The notes under the pieces were generated by a model. That model made no database searches and had not been told where the DNA came from. It saw only the letters and a list, made by a program, of their open reading frames with translations. The translations under genes were made by a program, and so were the position numbers. Positions 52,228 through 61,396 of a stretch of 64,000 bases of DNA are shown here, one piece after another (the first letter of the stretch is position 1; every line of letters begins with the position of its first letter). This DNA comes from a bacterium. Its GTDB lineage: Bacteria > KSB1 > UBA2214. The DNA lies in contig JAKQKF010000382.1 of the NCBI GenBank assembly GCA_029560815.1, forward strand, positions 30,887 through 94,886, read 5' to 3'.

Positions 52228-55200
52228 TTATTTGATCAGCATCATCTTGTTCACCTGACTCCATTCATCCGTCTGCATCTTGATCATATAGACGCCGCTG
52301 GCAAACAAAGCACCGTTCCACTGCACCTCATGGCGGCCGGCCTGCTGCAGGCCGTCTCGCAGGAGGGCGACCTCGCGTCCGGTGATGTCATAGACGGCCA
52401 GGCGGACACGCGTGTTTCTGGGCAGATCGTAGCGGATGGTGGTGCCGGGATTGAAGGGATTGGGATAGTTGCGATAAAGCTGATAGGCCTCGGGAAGCGC
52501 CTCGCCGGGCTGTGCGATGCCGGTGTAGGTGAGCACGTGCGCCTCGACCACCCGTTCATAGAGGAGGCGGTGGCCCCGGTTGTTGAGGTGGACGCCGTCG
52601 CCGGAATTGAAGGCGGGGAGGATGTTGCCGTTGGCGTCGGCCATTCCGGTCCAGAAATCGATGACCCGGGTCCATTGTTTGTTGGAGTAGCGCGAGATGA
52701 TGGAGTCGCGCATCACCATGAGATTGGTGCGCTGGCTCGCATCGGAAAAGCTGCGCGGCTGGGTTGTCGAGAACCAGACCGGCACCTGGTAGCGCTCGGC
52801 ATAGGCCGCCAGGGTATCGAAATTGGCCACCTGCTCGGCGATGGTGAAATAGTTGGCCGCATCATTGCTGGGCAGGTTGACGATGATCGCTTTGGGATGG
52901 AAGGCGAGGGCATAGGTGATATTGTTGTTCTCGCGCGGGTAATAGGGCCGGTCCGGCGGCGGTTCAAACCCGGTGGGCATGACCCGGTAGGAAGAGAATC
53001 CGCCGATGGCGAGATTGATCACCTCGAACTCGGAGCTGTATTTCTGCAGGTAGCTGCGGTAACGGTTGACCCAGGCGCTGTCGGCCGGGCTGGCGCCGGT
53101 GCCTTCAGCCGTGGAGGAGCCGATAACGACGACGACCTGTTTTTCAGTAAAGTCCTTGCCGCCGGTCAGGCGCACCTCATCGATGTAGAGGGTATGCTCC
53201 TGGCTGTCGGCCGCGTTCTGGCTTAAAAAGACCGTCTTCATCTGATTGAGCTTGGCCTGTCCCGGATGATCAAAGAAGGGTTGCAGCGGAACAGTGATCC
53301 GCGTCCAGGCATGGGCGGGAATATCGCCTTGGAAATCGGCAAGGGGGAAACGGTCGGTCTTGACGCTGCCGATGTCCTCGAGAAAGAGCTTGGGCAGGCT
53401 GGCGGCCGGGATCACCTGGGGCGAGTAGACGAGGAAAGAAAGGCTGTCCTTCCAGGTGGCATCCATCTTGAGCCAGCCCTCGTTGGCCACCGCAATCGCC
53501 CAGTCGCCGCCGCTTTTGGAGGCCCAGCGCAGTTTGAGGTTGTAGCGGCCGTCGTAGACATAGTCGCTGCTCAGGGGGTATTTGTCGTTGTTGTAAAGCT
53601 CAAGCGCACTGGGCGCATTGACGTAGCCCCAGCTGCCATCCCAGTAGGTGCCTGTCCGGGCATCGGTGAAGACCTTGAGATCGAGCGGATCGAAGGTAAA
53701 GACCGGCTTGGGACCGGGCAGCGGCACGATTTCGGCAGCGAGCATGGTTTCATAGAGCGCCTTGTGGCCGGCATCGTTGAGGGTAAAGACGTCACCCGCC
53801 CGGTAGAGCGGATTGAGATCATCCCGGGCATCGGCGAGCACTGGCCAGAGATTGATGACGTGAGGATAGCGCGCCAGGATGGCGTCGCGGGTTTCGATGA
53901 GATTCTGCTTCTGTGCGGCATCGGCGGCGGAGATGGGGATGGTGGTCGTAAGCCACAGATTCAGCTTGTTGCGGCTCGCGAAAGCAGTGATGGTATCGAG
54001 GTTGGCCAGCTGCGCCTCTTTGGTGAATCCCTGCTTGGCATCCTCGAAAGAGAGATTGAGGATGACGGCCTCCGGCTTGAAGGCGGCCGCGAAGGAGAGA
54101 TTGTTGTTCTCCCACGGATAAAAGGGGGCGTTGGCGGGAAGCGGGGAGTCGCCGGGCAGCATGTGGTACGTATTATTGTAGCCGACGCCAAGATTGATGA
54201 CGGCAAATTTGTCGCTGGCGGCGGTGAGCTGCGCGCGGTAGCGGCCCACCCAGCTGCTGTCGGCGACGGTGGCGCCCATTCCTTCCGGTACTTCTCCGCC
54301 GAGGACGACCACAACGCGTTTGCCGGCGAAATCGCTGCCGCCGGTGAAGCGGATCTCGTCAATCAGCAGGGTATGAGCCTGGCCATCGGCTTCACCCTGA
54401 GCGAAAAAGAGACTCCTGATGCCATGGCCGTCCAGTGCACTGCCATTCGCGAAGAACAACTGCAGGGGAATGGCGACGCGCGTCCAGTAGTTGGCCTTGA
54501 CGGTGTCAACATAGGTGTCAATGGAGATGCGCGGTGAATTGTAGCCGGTATTATCCGACATATAGAGATGCGGGAGTGCTGTGGAGGCCAGAGGCGTCCC
54601 CGAGTAGACCAGAAAGGAGAGGCTGTCTTTCCAGCTCACGTCCATCCTGATCAGGCCCGGGAAAAAGACGCCCATCGCCCAGTCGCCGCCCGCTGTGGAG
54701 TTCCAGGTCAGGCGCAAGCTGCTCTCGCCCGCATAGGCCTCCGTGGTATCCACAGGGATTCTGTCTTCACCAGCCGATCGTTCGACCAGGCTGGGAGCGG
54801 TGGCATAACCCCAGCTCTCGGTCAGGAAGCTGCGATCCCTGGTCTCCGTGAAAAGCTTGAGATCGAGAGGCTGGGTGGCGTAGACCGGTTTGTCCGGCGG
54901 GGTAAAGGGTTTTTCCGTATACATCAGCACGCGGTGGTTCTGGGAGTCGGTGATCCAGACGCGGCGGTTTTGGGTATCGATGGCGAGGCCGCGCGGCTGG
55001 CGCAGGCTCGCAGCGGTCGGGGGAGTCACGCCGGTACGGGTGATAAAGTCGGGCTGGCCGAGCACGAAATCGGCCGGCGCGCCGTTGGCCAGCCCGGCGG
55101 CATTATTGAAGATCAGCACGCGGTTGTTGCCATCCTCGGCCGTATAGATCTGGCCGCTGCCGTCGCCAAAGACGGCACGCATGTCGCGCAGGCCGGTCCG

Positions 55201-57183
55201 GGTGGTGGCGGCGGCTTTGCTGGTGAAATCGGGCTGGCCGAGGACTCCATCGGCGGGGGCGCCGTTGGCTTTGTTTTTGGCGTCATCATAGCGGATAACG
55301 CGGTTGTTGGCGAATTCGCAGATCCAGACCGTGCCGGCGGGATCGACATAGATGTTGTTGTCGCCATTGATGCCGTCTGCGGTGGTGCGGGCGGTTTTGG
55401 TGGTGAAATCGGACTGGCCAAGCACACCATCAGCAGGCGCGCCGTTGGCCTTGTGTTTGGCATCGTCGTAGCGCAGCACGCGATTGGCGCTGAAATCGGC
55501 CACCCAGAGGGTGCCATCGGAATGGACCGAGACGCCGACCGGGCCGCCCATGACAGTCTGGGAGACGCTGGTGCTCGCAGTGATAAAGTCGGCCTGGCCC
55601 AGGATGCCGCTGGCACTGGCTCCGCCGGGAAGGTTGACCGCGTCATCGAAGCGCAGAACACGTTTATTGCCATAATCGGCGAGCCAAAGGGTGCCGTCCT
55701 CCTCGATGGCGAGGCCGGTCGGGTTATTCATGCCGGTAGCGGAGAGACCGGTGTTTTTACTGGTGAAGTTGGGCTGGCCGAAGACCGCCTCGGCGCTCGA
55801 ACCGCTGGTGAGGGCGGCCTCGGAGCTGAAGCGCAGGACGCGATGGTTGGCGCGGTCGCTGACGAAAAGCTTGCCTGAAGGCGGATGGTAGCAGATACCT
55901 TGCGGCGTCGTGAACGAAGAGGCCGATGTGCCGGCGGCGCTGCCGCTAAAGTCGGGCTGGCCGATCACCACTTCGGCCGCCTGGCTGTTCACCCAGTGAA
56001 AGGGCTCCGGCGCTGCCGGGGCATCCATTTCGGTGAAACGCAGCACACGGTTGTTGGAAAAATCGGTCACCCAGAGAGTTTTGGTCTGGTCATCATAAAA
56101 GGCGGCGCGAGGGATATTGAAAGAGGCCTCGGTCGGAGGCTGGGGATTGAGTTTGGAGAGAAAATCGTTCTGTCCCAGGACGAAATCGGCATCGCCGCCA
56201 TTGGGCTTGGCCTGGGCGTTCCTGAAGACCAGAACGCGCTGGTTCGGCTCCTCGACGACATAGATCGTGCCCTGTGCGTCGCCGGTGACGAAGCGCAGAT
56301 TGTTCATACCGCTCGGGGTCGTTGCGACGGTGCTGGTGGTAAAGTCGGGTTGTCCGAGCACACCATCGGCGGCTGCCCCGTCAGCCTTGGCGGCTGCGTT
56401 GTCGAAGCGCAAGAGCCGGCGGTTGGTGAATTCCGTCACCCACAGCGTGCCTGCTCCGTCGCTGTAAACACTGTTGGGATTGTTCATTTTGGCCGCGTCG
56501 AGTCCGGTGTTCTTGGTGATAAAATCGGGCTGGCCGAGCACGCCGTCGGCCTCTGCGCCGTTGGCCTTGGTTGCGGCATTATTGTGACGGGTGACGCGAT
56601 GATTGTTGAATTCGGAAATCCACAGGGTTCCGTTCTTGTCCACGGCGACGCCGACCGGGCCGGAGAGGCCGGCACGGGTGGCTGCGGCCGCCTTGGCGAT
56701 GAAATCGGGCTGGCCGAGCACGCCATCCGCTGCGGCACCGCTGGGCTTGCTGGCGGCGTCGTCAAAACGCAGCACGCGGTTGTTGGAGAAATCCCCGACC
56801 CACATCCGTCCCTCGGCATCAAAGCAGATGCCGATGGGATTGTTGAATTTGGCGGCATCCACGCCGGAGCTTTTACCGGCGAAATCGCTCTGGCCGAAAA
56901 CGGCCTCAGCCGCCGCTCCGTTGGCCAGATCATCGGCCGCGCCGAAGCGCAGAATGCGGTGGTTGGTGCGGTCGACGACAAAAAGCTTGCGGCTGACCGG
57001 GTCTATGGCCACGCCATTGGGGCCGTTGAAGTGGGAGGCATCGGTGCCGGAGGCACGGCTGACAAAGTCGGTCTGGCCGAGGACCAGATCGGCGGGTTTG
57101 CCGTTGCTCCATTGGGCCATGACCGTCAGAGGCAGCAGGACGAGCAGCGACAGTAAAGAAATGAACAGTAAGCCTTTTTTCAT
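52228..57183 (-). CDS. 1651-residue secreted protein: two NHL-type propellers, two CBM-SGNH cassettes, sorting domain
   Basis: Start placed after GGAAGGAG; the frame continues to 57330 but the upstream 49 codons precede a clear signal peptide. Twelve V-x-G-Q-x-D-F repeats mark two six-bladed NHL-like propellers (~25-430 and ~435-830). Two copies of a CBM11-like jelly roll plus an SGNH/GDSL hydrolase follow. In the second, GSS (Ser1357), NLAIGG, LPSND and DGVH (Asp1529, His1532) supply the catalytic set. In the first, Glu964 replaces the Ser and Thr1134 the His, so it is predicted inactive. The C-terminus is a sorting domain (NYPNPFNPGTTI ... KMMLIK). An esterase on an acylated glycan is inferred. 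Confidence 0.88.
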   Translation of the reverse strand: MKKGLLFISLLSLLVLLPLTVMAQWSNGKPADLVLGQTDFVSRASGTDASHFNGPNGVAIDPVSRKLFVVDRTNHRILRFGAADDLANGAAAEAVFGQSDFAGKSSGVDAAKFNNPIGICFDAEGRMWVGDFSNNRVLRFDDAASKPSGAAADGVLGQPDFIAKAAAATRAGLSGPVGVAVDKNGTLWISEFNNHRVTRHNNAATKANGAEADGVLGQPDFITKNTGLDAAKMNNPNSVYSDGAGTLWVTEFTNRRLLRFDNAAAKADGAAADGVLGQPDFTTSTVATTPSGMNNLRFVTGDAQGTIYVVEEPNQRVLVFRNAQAKPNGGDADFVLGQNDFLSKLNPQPPTEASFNIPRAAFYDDQTKTLWVTDFSNNRVLRFTEMDAPAAPEPFHWVNSQAAEVVIGQPDFSGSAAGTSASSFTTPQGICYHPPSGKLFVSDRANHRVLRFSSEAALTSGSSAEAVFGQPNFTSKNTGLSATGMNNPTGLAIEEDGTLWLADYGNKRVLRFDDAVNLPGGASASGILGQADFITASTSVSQTVMGGPVGVSVHSDGTLWVADFSANRVLRYDDAKHKANGAPADGVLGQSDFTTKTARTTADGINGDNNIYVDPAGTVWICEFANNRVIRYDDAKNKANGAPADGVLGQPDFTSKAAATTRTGLRDMRAVFGDGSGQIYTAEDGNNRVLIFNNAAGLANGAPADFVLGQPDFITRTGVTPPTAASLRQPRGLAIDTQNRRVWITDSQNHRVLMYTEKPFTPPDKPVYATQPLDLKLFTETRDRSFLTESWGYATAPSLVERSAGEDRIPVDTTEAYAGESSLRLTWNSTAGGDWAMGVFFPGLIRMDVSWKDSLSFLVYSGTPLASTALPHLYMSDNTGYNSPRISIDTYVDTVKANYWTRVAIPLQLFFANGSALDGHGIRSLFFAQGEADGQAHTLLIDEIRFTGGSDFAGKRVVVVLGGEVPEGMGATVADSSWVGRYRAQLTAASDKFAVINLGVGYNNTYHMLPGDSPLPANAPFYPWENNNLSFAAAFKPEAVILNLSFEDAKQGFTKEAQLANLDTITAFASRNKLNLWLTTTIPISAADAAQKQNLIETRDAILARYPHVINLWPVLADARDDLNPLYRAGDVFTLNDAGHKALYETMLAAEIVPLPGPKPVFTFDPLDLKVFTDARTGTYWDGSWGYVNAPSALELYNNDKYPLSSDYVYDGRYNLKLRWASKSGGDWAIAVANEGWLKMDATWKDSLSFLVYSPQVIPAASLPKLFLEDIGSVKTDRFPLADFQGDIPAHAWTRITVPLQPFFDHPGQAKLNQMKTVFLSQNAADSQEHTLYIDEVRLTGGKDFTEKQVVVVIGSSTAEGTGASPADSAWVNRYRSYLQKYSSEFEVINLAIGGFSSYRVMPTGFEPPPDRPYYPRENNNITYALAFHPKAIIVNLPSNDAANYFTIAEQVANFDTLAAYAERYQVPVWFSTTQPRSFSDASQRTNLMVMRDSIISRYSNKQWTRVIDFWTGMADANGNILPAFNSGDGVHLNNRGHRLLYERVVEAHVLTYTGIAQPGEALPEAYQLYRNYPNPFNPGTTIRYDLPRNTRVRLAVYDITGREVALLRDGLQQAGRHEVQWNGALFASGVYMIKMQTDEWSQVNKMMLIK

Positions 57184-57424
57184 GGAGTACTCCTTCCAGA
57201 CGAGGGTATGGGAGAGGGTGCAGCGGCCTGTGCCCGGCCGCCTCTTTCGGGGAATGGATCGATGTTTTCCATATTTCAGGATTTTCATGCAGACGGTTGT
57301 TTGAATCCCGGCTAAAGCAGCGGCTGACATAACCTTGCAGAACCCTCATGAAAACGGTTTCACCGGTCAATGTAGCCATTGGCCTGAAAATATGCAAGCT
57401 TTTTTGAGGAAATGGTGATGATCT

Positions 57425-60325
57425 TTATAGCGGCAGCCCGATCACCGCTTCGCTGCGCCAATCATTTTCCCGCCAGCGCCAGGCCAGCCGTACACCCAGT
57501 TCAAAGAGCACCGGGTAGGAGAGCAGATTGGTATCGGCCGTTAGCTCCAGCCCGCTGGCCCGATAAAAGCTCCTGCGGCCGTTGGACTCCGACCAGCCGT
57601 AATCGTGAAAGAAGAGACTCTTGACACGCTGTATGTAGAGCAGCGCCCAGATGTGTTGATCCGGATAGGCGAGCGGCAGGGCATAGTCGAGAGCCAGACG
57701 GCCGATTCTCTCCTGGTAGCGGTAGCCATAGCCGCGCGGAAAGCGGATCCGGCTGCTGTAGCGGTAATTGTCCGGTTTTTGTTCTTCATAGTCCGCCCGG
57801 AGCGCGAGACCATGGCGCCGGGCCAGTCCGGGGAAAAAGAGGCTGGCGCTCAAGTTGAACCGTCCGCCCCGCCAGTCGCCGTCCCAGGGGGTGTGATCGT
57901 AGCCGATCTCCAGGATCTGGCCCCGGACCGGAAAGATATCCGCCTGGGAGCGGCGGAAGCGGCTGAAGTTCAGGGCATAACCCGCTGATCTCCACCAGCC
58001 GCCGCTGTTTTTCCACCGGTCAAAAGCCCGGTCGTCGCTGATGCCGCTGAGGAGGGTCCACTGCAGCCTGCTCTGCAGCGTCAGCGTGGTTGAATAGCCC
58101 TGACGGCTGAGGTTGAGGGGGAGACGAAAGCCGGCGAAGGCCGATTGTTCTTTCCAGGTGTAGCGCTGTTCTACGACCGCATTATCACTGAAGGTGGAGG
58201 CGCGGTGCCCGTACAGCGCGCCGAGGTCGATGAGGGGATAGAGACGCGCCCAGGTGATGGCGGCGCTGGCTGCACCCGCTTTTTCGTCCCGGTCATAGTC
58301 ATAGCCGGCCGATGCCTGCAGGGTCCCCAGCAGGTTGCGGGAATAGATCTCCGCGCCCATCGTGCGGCGGATATCATCCAGGTAGAACTGCCAGCTGTGA
58401 ATCCGGCCCGGATCGCGCCATGAACTGAGAGGCCGTACCGGCCAGGTGTTCTGCGCAGGCTCCTCCGGAAGCCCCGCTTCCGCCTGGCTCAGATGATCGT
58501 ACAGCAGGGATGGCCCCGCCTCCTGGGCGGCGACCGGCTCGAACCAGGAATTAACCATGACCGGCAGCTGATCGAGGGCGGTCCAGCGGCTCGAATCGAG
58601 GGCTGTTTCGGCCGCATGATAGCCCTCCAGGTCAAAATCATTGAAAAGCAGCCGCTGGCCGTCCGCGGATGGAGCCGGATAAAAGGCGCCATAAGGACGC
58701 GAGGTCACGCGGAAGAGCCGGCCGTCCCTGCGGCGCACCGCAAAGATCTGTTCAGTCTCCCCGTCGTTGCTGCTGAAGAGGATCGTGCTGCCGCACCAGA
58801 CCGGTGTGGCCATGGTCCAGGCGCCGGGAGGGATGAGATCGGTCATGTCGCCTTTTTCGACATCCAGCAGAGCCAGCGCGCGGCCCGCGATGGTGAGGCG
58901 GTTGAGCGCGATCTCGCGGCCGTCAGGGGACCAGGCCGGGGTCATGAGAAAGGCGTTGCCGGGATTCTCGAAGCGGTGCAGCTCGCGCCCGGAATTGCTG
59001 TCGAGCAGGACCAGCCGGCAGCGATTGTCACCGGCATGCTCGACGGCCGCGATGATCGCACCATCGGGAGAGATCGCCGGGGCAAAATAGCGGCTTTTTT
59101 TGACGACGGTCTGTAGCGCTCCGGTGGCGAGATTATAGCGCTTGATGGCCTGGTGGCTTTGGCGGCCCCAGCGCGGATCAGGAACCTCCTCGGCCCAGAC
59201 CAGGGTGGTGCTGGCGAGAGTGTGGGAGCTCCCATCCACCGTATTGGGCCGGAAGAGAGTCTCCTCACGGCCGTCGGAGTGGATGCGGACGAAGGCGCGC
59301 TGGTCGGCCAGGCCGTACTTGAGGGCGATAATGGCGCTGTCGCCGGCGAAACCGGGGGACTGATAGATCGTGAGAAAGCCGTCGTTATCCCGGTTCCAGC
59401 GGCGGACGGCCGTGGTGTCTTGCGGCGGCAGGTTGGCGCGATACCGCTCCGTCAGTTCCACCATGGCGGCCTCATGGCTCTTGATGGCGCCCATGCCGGT
59501 GCGGCGCTTGAGGGCCCAGGAAAAGCGGAAGGGGATGAAGGAGAGGTTGGCGGTGCTCTTTAAAACCGGCGGCCAGAGTTCAGCCCCGTTGCGGCGGCGC
59601 AGCCAGGTGTTGAGGACAAAGCCGTAGGAGTAGGGATCGCCGATCCAGTTCTTGCAGGAGCCCAGGGTCATTTTATAGTAGGAACGGGGCTGGCCGGAGA
59701 GGAGCAGGGCGCGGATGGGCATGAGAAATTCGGGCTGCCGGCCGCGGCCGCCGCGGGTGAGGGCGGTCTCCATGACCACGGCATCGCCCTCGAAAAACCA
59801 GGTGGGGGCGGAGATGCCCACGCCGGCCATCCAGCCGGTCTCGCCGAGTGCAAGGTAAAGCAGGCGGTTAAAGCCGCTGTTCAGCCGCTGGAACTGCACG
59901 ACATGGCGGAACTCGTGAATCGCCAGGAGGGTGTACCACTCCACCGGTCCGGTGAGGCCCACCTGTGGCGGGGTGTTATACCACTCACTCCGCCGCGGGG
60001 CCAGGGTGACAAAGCCGTTGCTCTCGATGGTGCGGTTGTGGAGGATCAGCGGCAGCCGCTTCGGCCGGGCACCCAGGGTCGCGCAGTCGGCCTCGTAGAT
60101 CCGCTCGAGAAGGGAGGCTGCCCGCTGCGCGTCCGGGCCGATCTCCTGCGGGAAGATGATCCGGAAACGGGGCGTCTCGAGCGACTGCCAGGAGATGCCG
60201 GGCGGATTCTGATCTGTGCCGATATCGAGGAGCTGATCCTGGGCGGCTGCCGTCAGAACGATGCTGCACAGCAGCAGTATGGACCATCTGACCGGACGCA
60301 TCGGAAACGATCCTTTTTTAATCAT
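57425..60325 (-). CDS. Outer-membrane HExxH metallopeptidase / TolB-like propeller / beta-barrel fusion
   Basis: Two starts are plausible: ATG at 60325 (AGGA, 5-nt spacing) and ATG at 60301 (AGGA, 9-nt spacing); both keep the signal peptide. Residues ~50-260 have a gluzincin-type site, IHEFRH (His137, Glu138, His141), with FEGDA downstream as candidate third ligand. Residues ~310-600 are TolB/WD40-like blades (SPDGAIIAAVEH, SPDGREIALN, SADGQRLLFND). The final ~300 residues alternate like outer-membrane strands and end in GLPL. This matches large FCB outer-membrane proteins of unknown role; proteolysis at the surface is predicted but unproven. Not in an operon with its neighbours. Confidence 0.8.
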   Translation of the reverse strand: MIKKGSFPMRPVRWSILLLCSIVLTAAAQDQLLDIGTDQNPPGISWQSLETPRFRIIFPQEIGPDAQRAASLLERIYEADCATLGARPKRLPLILHNRTIESNGFVTLAPRRSEWYNTPPQVGLTGPVEWYTLLAIHEFRHVVQFQRLNSGFNRLLYLALGETGWMAGVGISAPTWFFEGDAVVMETALTRGGRGRQPEFLMPIRALLLSGQPRSYYKMTLGSCKNWIGDPYSYGFVLNTWLRRRNGAELWPPVLKSTANLSFIPFRFSWALKRRTGMGAIKSHEAAMVELTERYRANLPPQDTTAVRRWNRDNDGFLTIYQSPGFAGDSAIIALKYGLADQRAFVRIHSDGREETLFRPNTVDGSSHTLASTTLVWAEEVPDPRWGRQSHQAIKRYNLATGALQTVVKKSRYFAPAISPDGAIIAAVEHAGDNRCRLVLLDSNSGRELHRFENPGNAFLMTPAWSPDGREIALNRLTIAGRALALLDVEKGDMTDLIPPGAWTMATPVWCGSTILFSSNDGETEQIFAVRRRDGRLFRVTSRPYGAFYPAPSADGQRLLFNDFDLEGYHAAETALDSSRWTALDQLPVMVNSWFEPVAAQEAGPSLLYDHLSQAEAGLPEEPAQNTWPVRPLSSWRDPGRIHSWQFYLDDIRRTMGAEIYSRNLLGTLQASAGYDYDRDEKAGAASAAITWARLYPLIDLGALYGHRASTFSDNAVVEQRYTWKEQSAFAGFRLPLNLSRQGYSTTLTLQSRLQWTLLSGISDDRAFDRWKNSGGWWRSAGYALNFSRFRRSQADIFPVRGQILEIGYDHTPWDGDWRGGRFNLSASLFFPGLARRHGLALRADYEEQKPDNYRYSSRIRFPRGYGYRYQERIGRLALDYALPLAYPDQHIWALLYIQRVKSLFFHDYGWSESNGRRSFYRASGLELTADTNLLSYPVLFELGVRLAWRWRENDWRSEAVIGLPL

Positions 60326-60747
60326 CGAGATCCTGATAAAGCAGCAGTGCCGCCGCGGCGGTGGATTTCCCCGGACCTGAATCCTGGACGTAGCTGCCGT
60401 GCAATGGCCGGTGTTGGATTGAAAGCCGGGTACGCAGAATTAGTATACGGAGAATATAGTATTTTTATGGATTGTTGCAAGTGGAAAGAAAATTTGCGGA
60501 ATACTGATGAGTGATTTCTCTGCAGGTTTGTGGTCTTCTGTTTTCAGCCGCTATTGAAGAACACAGGTAAGGAGACGGCGCTGCTGGATGCTGCAGTTTA
60601 ACCGGATCGTGCCCGCCTTTATCAGGCGGCCGACGCTTCCACAGCCGTCGCCAAGTCAGCACGAGTCCCATTCAGCGATCGGTCAGCTGCCAAATACAAA
60701 CCGGCTCCCCCAAGCCGGCAGGCGCTCCCCCATCGTCACAGCATGAA
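60326..60747. other. 422-nt intergenic region upstream of the outer-membrane protease gene
   Basis: No supported gene. The protease-proximal part is GC-rich; 60430-60500 is AT-rich and contains the promoter listed at 60453. The remaining ~200 nt toward the small receiver gene show no clear signal; short minus-strand open frames there have no ribosome-binding site. Confidence 0.55.
60453..60480 (-). promoter_or_regulatory. Sigma-70-type promoter for the outer-membrane protease gene
   Basis: On the minus strand TTGCAA, 16 nt, TATATT gives 4/6 and 5/6 matches to -35 and -10 consensus. It lies ~120 nt upstream of the start codon in an AT-rich patch. Confidence 0.5.
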
Positions 60748-61050
60748 TCACCCAGAGGTATGACTCTGCTGAGAGCGCAAGTAACTGCACAGAAATCGCA
60801 TGCGGCTGAACGACGGCAGCATTACGATCTGCATCCCCCCCGGCGTCCCCTCACCCGGTCCAAAGCCCAGTGCATGCGTCAGATCACGAAGGTGACAGCG
60901 GCGCACCACAATCACCTCCACATCCCCCTGCATGACCAGAGCCCGGGCATGTGAAGCATCCATCGTTGCATACCATTGATCCTGCGGCGCCAGCTGTTTC
61001 TGCGCCCTGAGGATCAGATTGGGCGAATCCTCAAAAAAGAGGATATTCAT
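60748..61050 (-). CDS. Small degenerate response-regulator receiver-like protein
   Basis: Start set at the ATG that gives MNILFFEDSPNL; an upstream in-frame start at 61104 would cross the promoter site and is unlikely. The 100-residue product begins like a receiver domain, with an acidic pair (Glu-Asp at 7-8) after beta strand 1. Strand 3, VEVIVV, is followed by Arg-Arg where the phospho-accepting Asp belongs. The C-terminal QIVMLPSF could be strand 4, after which the domain stops short. If real, it is a phosphorylation-independent or decoy receiver. A sigma-54-type promoter precedes it and a sigma-54 activator gene lies just upstream. Its small size makes the call moderate. Confidence 0.5.
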   Translation of the reverse strand: MNILFFEDSPNLILRAQKQLAPQDQWYATMDASHARALVMQGDVEVIVVRRCHLRDLTHALGFGPGEGTPGGMQIVMLPSFSRMRFLCSYLRSQQSHTSG

Positions 61051-61097
61051 TGTAGTACTCACCCCCAACATTTCAGGCTTTCTCTGCCTATCCTTAA

Positions 61098-61111
61098 GCA
61101 ACAAGCATGCC
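61098..61111 (-). promoter_or_regulatory. Sigma-54-type -24/-12 promoter
   Basis: On the minus strand GGCATGCTTGTTGC has GG, ten bases, GC and fits the consensus GGCACG-N4-TTGC with one difference. It points at the receiver-like gene, whose start is ~37 nt past the predicted transcription start. Confidence 0.6.
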
Positions 61112-61337
61112 GCATTTCATGGAAAAAATGTATAATAAAAACAGTAGGATATGATGTGCGGCGAACATGGCTGCAGCCTGCTGTCTCACCAAGGCGACAG
61201 GGTAAATTTTGAAGAAAAGGAGATAATTGGAAAATAAATAAAAGGATAGAGGTGTGATATTGATGCGACTTTTTTGCAGCGCATCCACCAGCATGGATAG
61301 TGTGAGGAGTGGATTGACGCGGGGAGCGCAAAGAAGA

Positions 61338-61377
61338 GGCTTTCACCTGGGGGCAATTTCCGATCAGGTTGAAAGCC
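61338..61377. terminator. Terminator-like hairpin after the response-regulator gene
   Basis: GGCTTTCACCTG and CAGGTTGAAAGCC pair with a one-base bulge around a 15-nt loop, 20 nt beyond the regulator stop. On the minus strand it is followed by TCTTCTTTG. Confidence 0.6.
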
Positions 61378-61396
61378 CCTCCTGTGCTGCAGGAAC

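Larger units (their letters stand above)
61051..61396. other. 346-nt intergenic region with sigma-54 promoter and regulator terminator
   Basis: No gene supported. It holds a sigma-54-type promoter (61098-61111), an AT-rich stretch (61120-61250) that could bind an activator, and a terminator-like hairpin (61338-61377) behind the response-regulator gene. Confidence 0.55.

Noticed and set aside
54900..57110. Regularly spaced DNA repeats resembling an array
   Set aside because: They are codons of the V-x-G-Q-x-D-F blades, not CRISPR repeats; spacing is ~170-200 nt and the repeats encode protein.
54568..57156. Two long plus-strand frames opposite the double-propeller gene
   Set aside because: Glycine/valine-rich mirror of the blade repeats; the minus-strand frame has the signal peptide, domains and terminator.
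60465..60671. 68-codon minus-strand frame between protease and mini-receiver genes
   Set aside because: No ribosome-binding site, no motif, and it overlaps the predicted protease promoter.
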